From NCBI GenBank assembly GCA_022650485.1, contig JALCPP010000003.1, positions 186,001 to 250,000 of the forward strand: a stretch of DNA of 64,000 bases. The letters are read 5' to 3'. Each line of letters starts with the position of its first letter. Position 1 is the stretch's first letter. The notes under the pieces were generated by a model. It did not search any database, had not been told where the DNA came from, and was given only the letters and a program-made list of their open reading frames with translations. Positions 53,119 through 62,146 of the stretch are shown in pieces. Made by a program: the position numbers and the translations under genes. Source of the DNA: Oscillospiraceae bacterium. Lineage in GTDB: Bacteria > Bacillota > Clostridia > Oscillospirales > Acutalibacteraceae.

Positions 53119-53895
53119 ATGGAACAATTGGTCATATTGGCAGGCGGACTGCCAAGCTCCATCAATGACGATCCACAGCAAATTCCGAAACCTATGATTG
53201 ATATAGGGGGAAGACCTTTGCTTTGGCATATTATGAAGTATTATTCTCAGTTTGGCATACGTGATTTTATTATTTGTGCAGGATATAAGTCGGATGTGAT
53301 CAAACAATATTTTCTGAACTATTACATCTATCGTTCTGATATAACGATTGATTTGTCTAAAAATAAAGTTGAGCTCCATAATAAAATAACCGAGCCATGG
53401 TATGTTACAGTGCTTGACACAGGGATTCATGCAACGACTGCTTCCCGCATCAAACAGGTGGAAGACTATGTGGAGAATGATGTATTTCTGATTACATATG
53501 GTGACTGTCTTTCTAATATTTCAGTGATTGATTTAAAAAATTTATTTAAAAGCAGCCATAAAACGATGACGGTTGCGGCGGCCGCGCCAACAGGGCGGAA
53601 TAAAGTGCTCAATATCAGCAGTTCTGGTAATATTTGTGTAGAAAAAAATCAAGCGGATTCAACGACTTCCTGGACAAATGCATGTACTATGGCTGCAGAT
53701 CATCGTATTTTTCATTATTTAAATCATGATGATATATTTGAAACTGAAACAATCCAAAAACTTGCGGCTGTCCATGAGACAAATGTGTTCTACCACCACG
53801 GCTTTTGGTGCCCCGTGGAAACCGTAAGGGACAAAAACTATGTAGAAACTCTTTGGAATCATAAAAAAGCACCATGGAAAATCTGGAATGATTGA
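53119..53895 (+). CDS. Degenerate glucose-1-phosphate cytidylyltransferase paralogue
   Basis: A 258-residue sister of the next gene product, matching along its whole length (KPMIDIGGRPLLWHIMKYYS, FIICAGYKSDVIKQYFLNYY, YHHGFWCPVETVRDKNYVE). The nucleotide-binding signature GGxGTR is lost: it reads LAGGLPSSINDDPQQIPKPM, and the later catalytic TYGDGVGDVN is TYGDCLSNIS. It probably cannot transfer CMP. It may be an allosteric or assembly partner of the intact enzyme. It ends 11 bases before that gene. Confidence 0.78.
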   Translation: MEQLVILAGGLPSSINDDPQQIPKPMIDIGGRPLLWHIMKYYSQFGIRDFIICAGYKSDVIKQYFLNYYIYRSDITIDLSKNKVELHNKITEPWYVTVLDTGIHATTASRIKQVEDYVENDVFLITYGDCLSNISVIDLKNLFKSSHKTMTVAAAAPTGRNKVLNISSSGNICVEKNQADSTTSWTNACTMAADHRIFHYLNHDDIFETETIQKLAAVHETNVFYHHGFWCPVETVRDKNYVETLWNHKKAPWKIWND

Positions 53896-53906
53896 CAGGT
53901 GAAAAG

Positions 53907-54683
53907 ATGAAGGTAGTTATTTTAGCTGGCGGTAAAGGGACGAGGTTTGTAGAAGAAACGGTTTACAAGCCAAAGCCTATGATAGAAATCTGTGGGAAGC
54001 CAATATTGTGGCATATTATGAACTGGTATGCATCTTTTGGATATACAGAGTTTATCATCTGTTGTGGCTACAAAGGAAAGATGATAAAAGAATATTTTTT
54101 AAATTATTTCATGGAAAATTCCAGCGTTCGAATTGATCTTCAGACTGGCAAACTTCACTGGCTTTTTGGTTCTGTTGAACCGTGGAAAGTGACGCTTGTT
54201 AATACTGGATTGGATACTCCGACTGCTGGAAGACTGCTGCAAGTGAGAAAATATATTGACAGTGACACGTTTATGCTTACATATGGGGATGGAGTGGGTG
54301 ATGTGAATATCAATGAGCTGCTGCAATATCATCACAGCAGCGGCAAGATAGCAACAGTTTCCGTGACGAAACCAGAGGGTCGATTCGGCGCCGTGAAAAT
54401 TGATGACCAGACGGGTTTGGTACAGGGTTTCCGAGAAAAGGCGCGTGTTGATCAGTCTTGGGTGAATATTGGTTTTGCCGTGTTTTCCACAGATGTTTTT
54501 GATTACTTGGGCAATGGCAGCAGTATGTTGGAACAGAGGCCATACGAAAAACTTGCAGACGATGGTCAGATGTCCGCCTATCATCATCAAGGTTTTTGGT
54601 CACCGATGGATACGATTAAAGATAAGTTGTACCTTGAAAATCTGGTGAAAAGTAACAATGCGCCTTGGATTGTCAAACGTTGA
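53907..54683 (+). CDS. rfbF: Glucose-1-phosphate cytidylyltransferase
   Basis: RfbF, 258 residues, makes CDP-glucose from CTP and glucose 1-phosphate, the donor for CDP-glucose 4,6-dehydratase. Intact motifs: VVILAGGKGTRFVEETVYKP and KPMIEICGKPILWHIMNWY, LTYGDGVGDVNINEL and HHQGFWSPMDTIKDK. It starts at ATG 53907 behind AGGTGA; a TTG 15 bases earlier is less likely. Last gene of the island. Confidence 0.92.
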   Translation: MKVVILAGGKGTRFVEETVYKPKPMIEICGKPILWHIMNWYASFGYTEFIICCGYKGKMIKEYFLNYFMENSSVRIDLQTGKLHWLFGSVEPWKVTLVNTGLDTPTAGRLLQVRKYIDSDTFMLTYGDGVGDVNINELLQYHHSSGKIATVSVTKPEGRFGAVKIDDQTGLVQGFREKARVDQSWVNIGFAVFSTDVFDYLGNGSSMLEQRPYEKLADDGQMSAYHHQGFWSPMDTIKDKLYLENLVKSNNAPWIVKR

Positions 54684-54751
54684 ACATTTTTTAATTTTTA
54701 TTGATGCAAAGCAATAGAAGCATATGTTAAAATTCGAGTAAATAAAAATAG

Positions 54752-54779
54752 CCACCATTCTTGTCTGCAAGAATGGTGG
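54752..54779. repeat. Inverted repeat / possible terminator
   Basis: CCACCATTCTTG (54752-54763) and CAAGAATGGTGG (54768-54779) form a perfect 12-base stem with a 4-base loop, about 70 bases after rfbF. There is no strong U-tract. It may end the island's transcript or be part of an old mobile-element end. Confidence 0.5.
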
Positions 54780-54839
54780 GATCGTTGTAAGAAAGCGCGG
54801 GCAAAATTGCGGGACCCATGCCCGCAGTCGTATCTGAAA

Positions 54840-54960
54840 TGGCCAGTAACGACTCCCATAAGCCGGTCGCACAGCCACTCCAGCATGGTCAGCATCGGAT
54901 TGGGCAGTGAGACACATTTCAGTAGCAATTCTGTTAGGTTTGGGGTAGATTTTTTTGAAT
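54840..54960 (-). pseudogene. IS256-family transposase remnant (N-terminal part)
   Basis: On the minus strand, PNLTELLLKCVSLPNPMLTM and LEWLCDRLM match the N-terminal region of a second IS256 subgroup (where the text runs MLEWLCxxLMEAEV). After the LM the reading decays. The subgroup differs from the C-terminal remnant at 40362, so these are two different elements, one at each side of the glycan island. Confidence 0.6.
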
Positions 54961-55151
54961 CATCGGGTTTCTCTCCTTTTGAATGTTTATTCGTACGATT
55001 CATTCTATGGGAGCTCCCGATGATTTTCTTTACCCATTTATAAATTGCAAACTTTTTGACTCTATCGTTGTGAGTACACCATGGCATACAATGCAGAAAT
55101 TGTTAAATCCTATTTTATCAGCCGTTCAAGTTCATTGTCAAATATTTTTTA

Positions 55152-55187
55152 AAAATAGAATTATTTATTGGAAAATAGAATTATTTA
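55152..55187. repeat. 16-base direct repeat upstream of the protease gene
   Basis: AAAATAGAATTATTTA occurs exactly at 55152-55167 and 55172-55187, 20 bases apart (about two helical turns). It lies about 160 bases before the secreted protease gene and may be a tandem binding site. The rest of 54961-55342 shows no gene; the last bases carry the GAGGTG ribosome binding site. Confidence 0.55.
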
Positions 55188-55342
55188 ATAAGTGTTTGCT
55201 ATTATAATAATTCTAATGATGAAAATATTGGCCGGTTGATAGTATGCTTAAGAAAGTATGAAATTACTTTCTACTACTTATAGAAAGGATGTGACACGTC
55301 AAAAAAATATGATTTACCGGCTAAAAATGATGAGGTGAAAAA

Positions 55343-58051
55343 ATGAAAGTTTCAAAGAAGGCTCTGGCGCTTGTGCTGTCCGTTGCAATGGTGGTTAGTT
55401 CGTTTGCCGGAACCACGGCTTTTGCAGCAGACAAGGGTTCTCTTGATTTGGCAAGCGCTGAATTATCATATTCGCCCAATCAGTCAGGCGGCGGGATTGT
55501 TCCATTGTTTGATACTTCCAACATGCTTCGTTCAGGGAAGCACTCTCGTCTTGGCCAGAATGCCAGTTTCGAAGACAGTTACAACCTTGTAAAAGACAGC
55601 GGAATGACCCCGAATTTAAGAGATCAGGCCTCTTGGGGAACCTGTTGGGCATTTAGTGCATTAGGTTCTGCTGAATCTTCGCTTTATGATGAGGAACACC
55701 TGAAAGATTCCCAGTTTTCTGCACGGCATTTAGCGTATTTCACTTATAACAGCGCTAATAATCCTGATGTGCCGGAGGATGGGACACAGGGAGATACTTA
55801 TTGGGCTGAAGATCCATTTCAAAATGGTGGAAACGTTTATATGGCCATTGCTACTCTCGCACGGGAAGAAGGGGCAGAGCTGGAAAGTGAGGTTCCTTAT
55901 CCTGCACCGAGTGATTTTAATGATGATTTTGATGCTCCCGAATTCAATACGGTAGATCCGGAGTATCAATTTGATTCCGTCTATCAGCTGAAAGAAGCAA
56001 ATTTTCTGCCCAATAAAGATGCTGATGGAAATCTAGACGGATCAGCCATTAAACAGGCTTTGCTCGGCGGCACATCGGTGAGTGTATTCCTTTTTTATAT
56101 GCGTCCATATCTTGTTCAAAAAGTAGATGATGTGGAATATCCCACTTATTTCAATAACAACCGTGTGTCATTTAATAATCATCTGGTTCAAATTGTCGGC
56201 TGGGATGACACTATTTCAGCGGAAAATTTTTCAGATGAATCCGGTAATTCCCCTGACGGGGACGGCGGCTGGCTGATTAGAAATTCCTGGGGAGAACAGG
56301 ACGACCATGGATGCGGGTATTTTTATATTTCTTATGAAGATTCAACTATGGCTATGTTCTGTACTCTTGATATGGACAGACAGCAAAACCGGTACGCACA
56401 TAATTACCAGTATGATGGACTTGGTATGTGCAATCAAATAGGCATCAGCGAAGAAACAACACCGGTCAAAATGGCAAATGTATTTACAGCAACCGGAGAT
56501 CAAACTCTTGACGCGGTGTCTTTTTACACCACAGATCCGGGTGCAGAATACAGCATTCAGGTTTATACTGAATTGAGCGGAAGTGATCCGACCCATGGAA
56601 TCGCCGCTTACGAAACGGAACAGTCCGGTACGGAAGAATATGCCGGATATCATACCATTGGTTTAAACCGGGCAGTCAATCTGTCAGAGGGCGACAAATA
56701 CTCTGTTGTCGTGTCCTTAAAGAACGTCGGCGGAGGTGCATATCCTGTTGCTGTTGAATATGGCGAAGAGGACTGGTCAGTAACCGATATCGAGGAAAAT
56801 CAAAGCTATTTGTATAATGGAACAAATTGGTATGATCTAAAAGATATTAACGAGATGGGAGACGAAAGTTATGGAAATGTCTGCCTGAAAGCGTTTACAA
56901 CGGACGGACAGACAGGCTTTACACCAACCAAGCCATCACAGCCATCAAAACCATCAAAACCATCAAAGCATCACCATTCAAACGATTCTTCCGACAACGA
57001 TTCTTTCATCACTGCGGAGCCGTTTACCCCCAGCACAATTGCCCCGACTAAAAACGAGGATGGCGTCACAACTGTTACAGTGACCTGTGTGCCGGATTCC
57101 ACGCCGACGGTCAGCGGCAACACTTCCACATTCAGCGTGACAGTCCCGACCAACGCGGCGTCTGCCGCCATATCTTCCGGGACAGTTCAGCAGCATGCCC
57201 GGGTGGATGTTACTTTGCCGAATGACACGATTATCAGCCAGCTGAATAACAGCGCTGTGCAGTCGGTGGTCATGACGATAAAGGCACCTTCCAACATTGC
57301 TTATGGTACAGCCCCGAATGTTGATGTCAGCATTATGCTGGATGCAGCAGTTCTGCAAGCCGCTGCTGCAGCGAAGAAGGATGTTACGATTTCCATTTTG
57401 GATCAAACAACCGGAAAAGTTGCTTATACATGGACTTTTAAAGGCAGTGATTTGGCTCAGTCCGGAAACACATTTAGAAGTATCAACCTTGCGGCAACAA
57501 CGCTGACCACAACACTGGATGCCGAGGTTAGCAGAACCATTCCGGCTTCTGTAAAGGGCGTTGTTCTGTCTTTTGCAGATAACGGAGTATTACCGGCTGT
57601 GGCAAATATCAGTGTTTATGTTGGAGATCAGGGTTTCCACGCTGGTCAGCCAGCGTATCTGTATTACTACAATGAGGATACGAAGCAGCTGGAAACAGTT
57701 GGCAATAACAAACTGGAAATTGATGCGAACTGTTATGCGCACATGCCAATCAGCCATTGCTCAAAGTATGTGCTGCTTCCGGCACAGGTTACTGCCGTAA
57801 CTCCGGTCAAACTGGATACGGGCAGACAGCTTTCGGTCAAAGCCGGAAAAAGCTATCAATTTAAGGTAACGGCTTCCCGGAAACCAACTTTCATTTCCGG
57901 TAACAGCGCTGTTTTTCAAGTTAAAGAAACCTATTCTAAAGGAAACAATTATTTCTTTAAAGTGACGGCTGTTGGTAAAGTTGGCGCCGGCGCCGGTTTC
58001 TATGTGAACGGTGAAAAGACACCGCGCACCATTGCGACGATTATAAAATAG
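55343..58051 (+). CDS. Secreted papain-like (C1A) cysteine protease
   Basis: A 902-residue exported protein. Signal peptide: residues 1-28 (KKALALVLSVAMVVSSFAG, then AFA cleavage). The C1A domain covers about 80-330: catalytic Cys101 in WGTCWAFSALGSAES, His280 in NNHLVQIVGWD, Asn314 in WLIRNSWGE. A lectin-like domain follows (about 350-520), then a flexible PSQPSKPSKPSKPSK linker, and C-terminal beta domains with no sorting motif. Such proteases process surface or host proteins. It may be tethered non-covalently to the wall. Monocistronic. Confidence 0.9.
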   Translation: MKVSKKALALVLSVAMVVSSFAGTTAFAADKGSLDLASAELSYSPNQSGGGIVPLFDTSNMLRSGKHSRLGQNASFEDSYNLVKDSGMTPNLRDQASWGTCWAFSALGSAESSLYDEEHLKDSQFSARHLAYFTYNSANNPDVPEDGTQGDTYWAEDPFQNGGNVYMAIATLAREEGAELESEVPYPAPSDFNDDFDAPEFNTVDPEYQFDSVYQLKEANFLPNKDADGNLDGSAIKQALLGGTSVSVFLFYMRPYLVQKVDDVEYPTYFNNNRVSFNNHLVQIVGWDDTISAENFSDESGNSPDGDGGWLIRNSWGEQDDHGCGYFYISYEDSTMAMFCTLDMDRQQNRYAHNYQYDGLGMCNQIGISEETTPVKMANVFTATGDQTLDAVSFYTTDPGAEYSIQVYTELSGSDPTHGIAAYETEQSGTEEYAGYHTIGLNRAVNLSEGDKYSVVVSLKNVGGGAYPVAVEYGEEDWSVTDIEENQSYLYNGTNWYDLKDINEMGDESYGNVCLKAFTTDGQTGFTPTKPSQPSKPSKPSKHHHSNDSSDNDSFITAEPFTPSTIAPTKNEDGVTTVTVTCVPDSTPTVSGNTSTFSVTVPTNAASAAISSGTVQQHARVDVTLPNDTIISQLNNSAVQSVVMTIKAPSNIAYGTAPNVDVSIMLDAAVLQAAAAAKKDVTISILDQTTGKVAYTWTFKGSDLAQSGNTFRSINLAATTLTTTLDAEVSRTIPASVKGVVLSFADNGVLPAVANISVYVGDQGFHAGQPAYLYYYNEDTKQLETVGNNKLEIDANCYAHMPISHCSKYVLLPAQVTAVTPVKLDTGRQLSVKAGKSYQFKVTASRKPTFISGNSAVFQVKETYSKGNNYFFKVTAVGKVGAGAGFYVNGEKTPRTIATIIK

Positions 58052-58078
58052 CTTAAATTCGGTCATTCATTCAGTGAT

Positions 58079-58129
58079 ATGCTCCCTTTATGAGAGACAG
58101 TAAACAGCTGTTAATTATGAAGGGAGCAT
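58079..58129. repeat. Inverted repeat after the protease gene
   Basis: ATGCTCCCTT (58079-58088) and AAGGGAGCAT (58120-58129) with a 31-base loop. It could be the end of the IS3 remnant that follows or a weak terminator. Confidence 0.4.
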
Positions 58130-58133
58130 TGCT

Positions 58134-58430
58134 ATGTCAAAAAAATGTAAGAATAGAAAGGGGAGATGCCTTTCACAAGTGAGGCAAGGCCATATTTACA
58201 GGGCGATAAAAGAATGCCGTGTGAACACGATGGATCCCCCATTAAAGGTTCCTGCAAGCTGCTTCATGTGGCTCGTTCCGCCTATGACGAGTGGGTTTCC
58301 GGCAAACAGAGCTGCAGGACTTTCGAAAATGAACAACTCTCCCAAAAGATCGAGAAAATCCATATGGAAAGCCCAGACAAAGGCTACCGCCGACGCCCTT
58401 CTTTCGGTTGTCAGCGGGGAAAATAACGGC
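58134..58430 (+). pseudogene. IS3-family transposase remnant (orfB N-terminus)
   Basis: Two frames together give SQVRQGHIYRAIKEC, EHDGSPIKGSCKLLHVARSA, YDEWVSGKQS and ENEQLSQKIEKIHMESPDKG, matching the start of IS3/IS150 orfB transposases. The DDE domain is missing. At least one frameshift splits it near 58208-58220. Confidence 0.75.
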
Positions 58431-58609
58431 TCCGAATTGGACGCACTGAAAAAAACTTTCCGGCCTTGACGGTCAAATAAATAATTTAGTCGATGATCTC
58501 TCTGGCGGCCTCAATAGTGCCGCTGTGCGGGATAAGCTCACCGAGTACGAGGGAAACAAGCGCGTACTTGAGCAAAAAAAGAGCTCTATAATAAATGTTG
58601 GGGTATATT
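58431..58609 (+). pseudogene. Serine recombinase C-terminal remnant
   Basis: SELDALKKTF, then in the next frame GLDGQINNLVDDLSGGLNSA and AVRDKLTEYEGNKRVLEQKK match the coiled-coil C-terminal part of large serine recombinases. No catalytic domain is present. It is fused in place to the IS3 remnant. Confidence 0.65.
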
Positions 58610-58684
58610 GAATAGAGCCGGAGAAAAAACAAAAAAAGTAGAGCATATTCGATGAAAAACCTTTAAGAGGTAATCGTAAAAAAT

Positions 58685-59179
58685 GTAAGGCAATTGCCCG
58701 ATCGGACAGAGATTGTCATTGAATTGCCCCAAAAGCCGCATCTCTGCCCATGCTGCGGACATAAAACCAGCAATATTCATGATTACCGTTGGCAAACGGT
58801 AAAAGATATTCCCGCCTTTGGAAAACACACGGTTTTGATATTCCGAAAGCGACGATATCGCTGCCCTTCCTGTGGAAAACGTTTCTTTGAAGAGAACTCA
58901 TTTCTGCCACGATATTACCGCATAACAAACCGGTTTGCTGCATACATCATTTCAAAGCTCACGGATGTGCGTTCCTTTACCAGCGTAGCCCGTGAAAGTA
59001 ACCTTTCTGTTTCAACCGTTATCCGTATCTTTGATTATATCGATTATGGAAAACCAAGGCAGCTGCCCGCAGTTGTCTCCATCGGTGAATTCAAAGGCAA
59101 TACGGGCAGAGAAAAATATCAATGTATCCTCACAGACCCGTTACAGCCATCAGCTTACAGGATATTTCAGCCAGCTTGA
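58685..59179 (+). pseudogene. ISL3-family transposase remnant
   Basis: Zinc-finger part CPCCGHKTSNIHDYRWQTVK and RYRCPSCGKRFFEENSF, HTH part TSVARESNLSVSTVIRIFD, then LPAVVSIGEFKGNTGREKYQ. The first DDE aspartate (normally SIDEFKG) is a Gly, and the frame stops at the start of the catalytic domain. The 5' end is also missing. Confidence 0.8.
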
Positions 59180-59256
59180 CGCTGCTCCCTAACCATTCCG
59201 TTTTAGGGTCACCCCAACTATTGACATAGAGCCTTGATATTATTATGGCAAAAGAA

Positions 59257-59290
59257 AAAACCCAGCAGCCGCATGGCTACTGGGTTTTGT
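59257..59290. terminator. Hairpin terminator
   Basis: AAACCCAGCAGCC pairs with GGCTACTGGGTTT (one mismatch), followed by TT. Between the ISL3 remnant and the conjugative module. No gene is seen in 59180-59401. Confidence 0.65.
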
Positions 59291-59401
59291 TTGGTGCGAG
59301 TGTTCTTACGGCATTTATTCAAAGAAGTCAGTAATACCAAGGGCTTACGGGCAATTAAGAAGCAGTATTTACCCCCAAAAATCGAATAAGTTCATCATAT
59401 T

Positions 59402-59437
59402 TTAAGGGCGTTCCGTAAAAAGGAACGTCCTTTTTCT
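59402..59437 (+). terminator. Terminator just before parA
   Basis: AAGGGCGTTCC (59404-59414) pairs with GGAACGTCCTT (59422-59432), followed by TTT. It insulates the conjugative-module genes from upstream transcription, or acts as an attenuator. Confidence 0.75.
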
Positions 59438-59463
59438 ATTTCAGCGGGAGGTGAAAAAATCAC

Positions 59464-60282
59464 ATGACCAATGTAATTGCCGTTGCCAATCAAAAGGGCG
59501 GCGTCGGCAAGACCACAACTTGTGCCAATCTCGGCATCGGGCTGGCGCAGGAAGGGAAAAAGGTGCTTTTGGTGGACAGCGACCCGCAGGGTTCCCTGAC
59601 CATCAGTTTGGGCAATCCCCAGCCTGACCAACTGCCCGTGACGCTGGCGACGATCATGGGTAAGGTGCTGAACGAGGAAACCATCGTCCCCGGTGAGGGC
59701 CTTTTGCATCATGACGAAGGCGTTGACCTGATGCCCGCCAACATCGAGCTTTCCGGCATGGAGGTTTCGCTCGTCAACGCAATGAGCCGTGAAAAGATTC
59801 TGAAACAGTATCTGGACGGCGTGAAGCGTCAGTACGACTATGTGCTTCTGGACTGTATGCCCTCGCTGGGGATGTTGACCGTCAACGCGCTGGCCGCAGC
59901 CGACAGCGTTCTTATTCCCGTTCAGGCGCAGTACCTTCCGGCAAAGGGCCTCGAACAGCTTTTGCAGACGATCAACAAGGTGCGGCGACAGACCAATCCG
60001 AAGCTCAAAATCGACGGTATTCTTCTGACGATGGTGGACAGCCGTACCAACTACACCAAAGAAATCAGCGCCCTGCTGCGGGACACCTACGGCTCAAAGC
60101 TGAAAGTGTTCGACGTGGAGATTCCTCATTCCGTCCGTGCCGCCGAAATCAGTGCGGAGGGCAAGAGCATTTTTGCCCACGACCCAAAGGGCAAGGTTGC
60201 CGAAGCATACCGGGAACTGACAAAGGAGGTGTTGAAGATTGAAAAGCAGCGCCAAAAACATAAGTCTGAACAGCTACGATGA
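59464..60282 (+). CDS. parA: ParA-family partition ATPase
   Basis: A 272-residue ParA/Soj ATPase of a mobile element: deviant Walker A VANQKGGVGKTTTCANLG, Walker A' LVDSDPQGSLT and YVLLDCMPSLGMLTVNA. It moves or stabilises the element's DNA with ParB. The gene overlaps parB by 44 bases. The ribosome binding site is GGGAGGTG. GC content is clearly higher than in the preceding 20 kb. Confidence 0.93.
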   Translation: MTNVIAVANQKGGVGKTTTCANLGIGLAQEGKKVLLVDSDPQGSLTISLGNPQPDQLPVTLATIMGKVLNEETIVPGEGLLHHDEGVDLMPANIELSGMEVSLVNAMSREKILKQYLDGVKRQYDYVLLDCMPSLGMLTVNALAAADSVLIPVQAQYLPAKGLEQLLQTINKVRRQTNPKLKIDGILLTMVDSRTNYTKEISALLRDTYGSKLKVFDVEIPHSVRAAEISAEGKSIFAHDPKGKVAEAYRELTKEVLKIEKQRQKHKSEQLR

Positions 60283-61165
60283 TATTTTCTCCACGGAGGA
60301 AACCCGAGAGGATGCCAAGCGAGAAAAGGTCACGGACATGCCTCTTTCGGAACTGCACCCATTCCCCGACCATCCGTTTCAGGTGCGGAATGATGATTCC
60401 ATGAAAGAAACCGTGGATAGTATCAAAGAATACGGCGTACTGGTTCCCGCCATTGTCCGTCCCCGTGCGGACGGCGGCTATGAGCTTATTTCCGGCCACC
60501 GGCGCAAACATGCCTGTGAGTTGGCGGGGCTTTCCACCATGCCGGTTATTGTCCGCGATCTGGACGATGACGCCGCGACCATCATCATGGTTGACAGCAA
60601 TATTCAGCGTGAAAATATCCTGCCGAGCGAGCGGGCCAAGGCGTACAAAATGAAGCTGGACGCCATAAAACATCAGGGGCAGAGAACGGATTTAACCTCG
60701 CCGCAAATTGCGGCGAAGTTCCGCAGTGACGATAAAGTGGCAGAAGGCACTAATATCAGTGGCGATACTGTGCGCCGATATATTCGGCTGAATGAGCTAA
60801 CGCCGCAACTTCAACAGATGGTGGACGATAAAAGAATCGCCATGACCCCCGCCGTGGAGCTGTCGTACCTCAAACCGGAGGAACAGACGCTTTTGCTCGA
60901 CACCATCGAAAGCGAACAGGCTACCCCCTCGCTCTCGCAGGCCCAGCGACTGAAAAAGTTTAGTCAGGAAGGGCATTTGAACGAGGACAGTATGCTGGCC
61001 ATTATGTCGGAGGAAAAGAAACCGGAGAAAAACGACCTAACCATTAAGGCGGATAAGCTCCAGAAGTATTTTCCCAAATCGTATACCCCGCAGCAAATGG
61101 AGCAGGTCATTATCCGGTTGCTGGACGGATGGCAGAAAAAGCGGCAGCGGGAGCAGGAGCGATAA
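60239..61165 (+). CDS. parB: ParB-family partition protein
   Basis: A 308-residue ParB/Spo0J-like protein: ParB/Srx domain with ELHPFPDHPFQVRNDDSMKE and YELISGHRRKHACELAG, then MVDSNIQRENILPSERAKAY and a HTH region. It starts at a TTG (60239) behind GGAGG, inside the parA gene. It binds parS-like sites and works with ParA. Confidence 0.92.
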   Translation: MKSSAKNISLNSYDDIFSTEETREDAKREKVTDMPLSELHPFPDHPFQVRNDDSMKETVDSIKEYGVLVPAIVRPRADGGYELISGHRRKHACELAGLSTMPVIVRDLDDDAATIIMVDSNIQRENILPSERAKAYKMKLDAIKHQGQRTDLTSPQIAAKFRSDDKVAEGTNISGDTVRRYIRLNELTPQLQQMVDDKRIAMTPAVELSYLKPEEQTLLLDTIESEQATPSLSQAQRLKKFSQEGHLNEDSMLAIMSEEKKPEKNDLTIKADKLQKYFPKSYTPQQMEQVIIRLLDGWQKKRQREQER

Positions 61166-61237
61166 TTCACGACGCTTCAGGTTTTTTCAACCGGAACGTC
61201 TATTTTTATGCCTACCGCCAAAAAGGAGATGTTTTAT

Positions 61238-62089
61238 ATGGCGGTTTTTCGTGTGGAACGGACGCGGGATTACACGGTCATGAGCAACCATCACCTGAAA
61301 AACAGGGCTTTGTCCCTGAAAGCGAAAGGGCTGCTGTCCGTGATGCTCTCCCTTCCGGACGATTGGGATTACACCACGCGGGGCCTTGCCTCCATCTGCC
61401 GCGAGGGAGTGGACGCCATCGGAAAGGCGCTCAAGGAACTGGAAAACGCGGGCTATATGGAGCGCCGCCAGCTTCGCGGTAAAGACGGGCGCATCACGGA
61501 CACCGAATACACCATTTATGAGCAGCCGCGCAAGCCGCCGGGTACGCCTTTCCCGGATACGGATTCACCAGATACGGAAAAGCCGGATCTGGATAACCCG
61601 GATATGGAAAAACCGGATACGGAAAAGCCCTCGCAATTAAATACTAAGGGAACTAATATCCCTAAAAAATCAAATACGTATGGAGTAAATCCTTATCAAT
61701 CCAATCCGGCTGATACGATGGATGCGACGGACGCCTACCGCGAAATCATCAAGGAGAATATTTCCTACGACGTCCTGCGTCAGCGATGCGACCCGGAGCG
61801 TCTGGATGAAATCGTGGGCATTATGCTCGACACCGTGTGCAGTCGGAAAAAGGAGATTCGGATCGCCGGTGAGAACATGTCCGCCGAAACGGTGAAAAGC
61901 AGGCTTTTGAAGCTCGACGACAGCCACATCGAATATGTGCTTGAGTGTCTCGACAAAAACACCACCGACGTCCGCAACATCCGAAGCTACATTCTGACCG
62001 CGCTGTATCAGGCTCCGACCACTATCAGCAGCTATTATTCGGCGCTGGTCAATCACGACATGTACGGAAGCGGCCCACCCGGACGGTAA
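61238..62089 (+). CDS. RepA_N-type replication initiator
   Basis: A 283-residue protein. Residues 1-95 are a RepA N-terminal domain (VERTRDYTVMSNHHLKNRAL and GLLSVMLSLPDDWDYTTRGL), followed by a Pro-Asp repeat linker (PDTDSPDTEKPDLDNP-like) and a C-terminal domain with VGIMLDTVCSRKKEIRIAGE as in DUF6017. Such proteins are found in clostridial conjugative transposons and plasmids. Start: ATG 61238 follows AAAGGAGAT. Confidence 0.85.
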   Translation: MAVFRVERTRDYTVMSNHHLKNRALSLKAKGLLSVMLSLPDDWDYTTRGLASICREGVDAIGKALKELENAGYMERRQLRGKDGRITDTEYTIYEQPRKPPGTPFPDTDSPDTEKPDLDNPDMEKPDTEKPSQLNTKGTNIPKKSNTYGVNPYQSNPADTMDATDAYREIIKENISYDVLRQRCDPERLDEIVGIMLDTVCSRKKEIRIAGENMSAETVKSRLLKLDDSHIEYVLECLDKNTTDVRNIRSYILTALYQAPTTISSYYSALVNHDMYGSGPPGR

Positions 62090-62146
62090 ACGTCCCGCGC
62101 GGGCTGTTTTTATCCCCGACAAAAATCGGAAAGGAGAAATTTTACC

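Noticed and set aside
40362-54960. One IS256 transposase gene split by the glycan island
   Set aside because: The two remnants face the right way for this, but belong to different IS256 subgroups, so they are not halves of one gene.
54698-55087. Minus-strand protein of 129 residues
   Set aside because: Only its middle matches a transposase N-terminus; the rest has no ribosome binding site and reads through the inverted repeat, so it is listed as a remnant.
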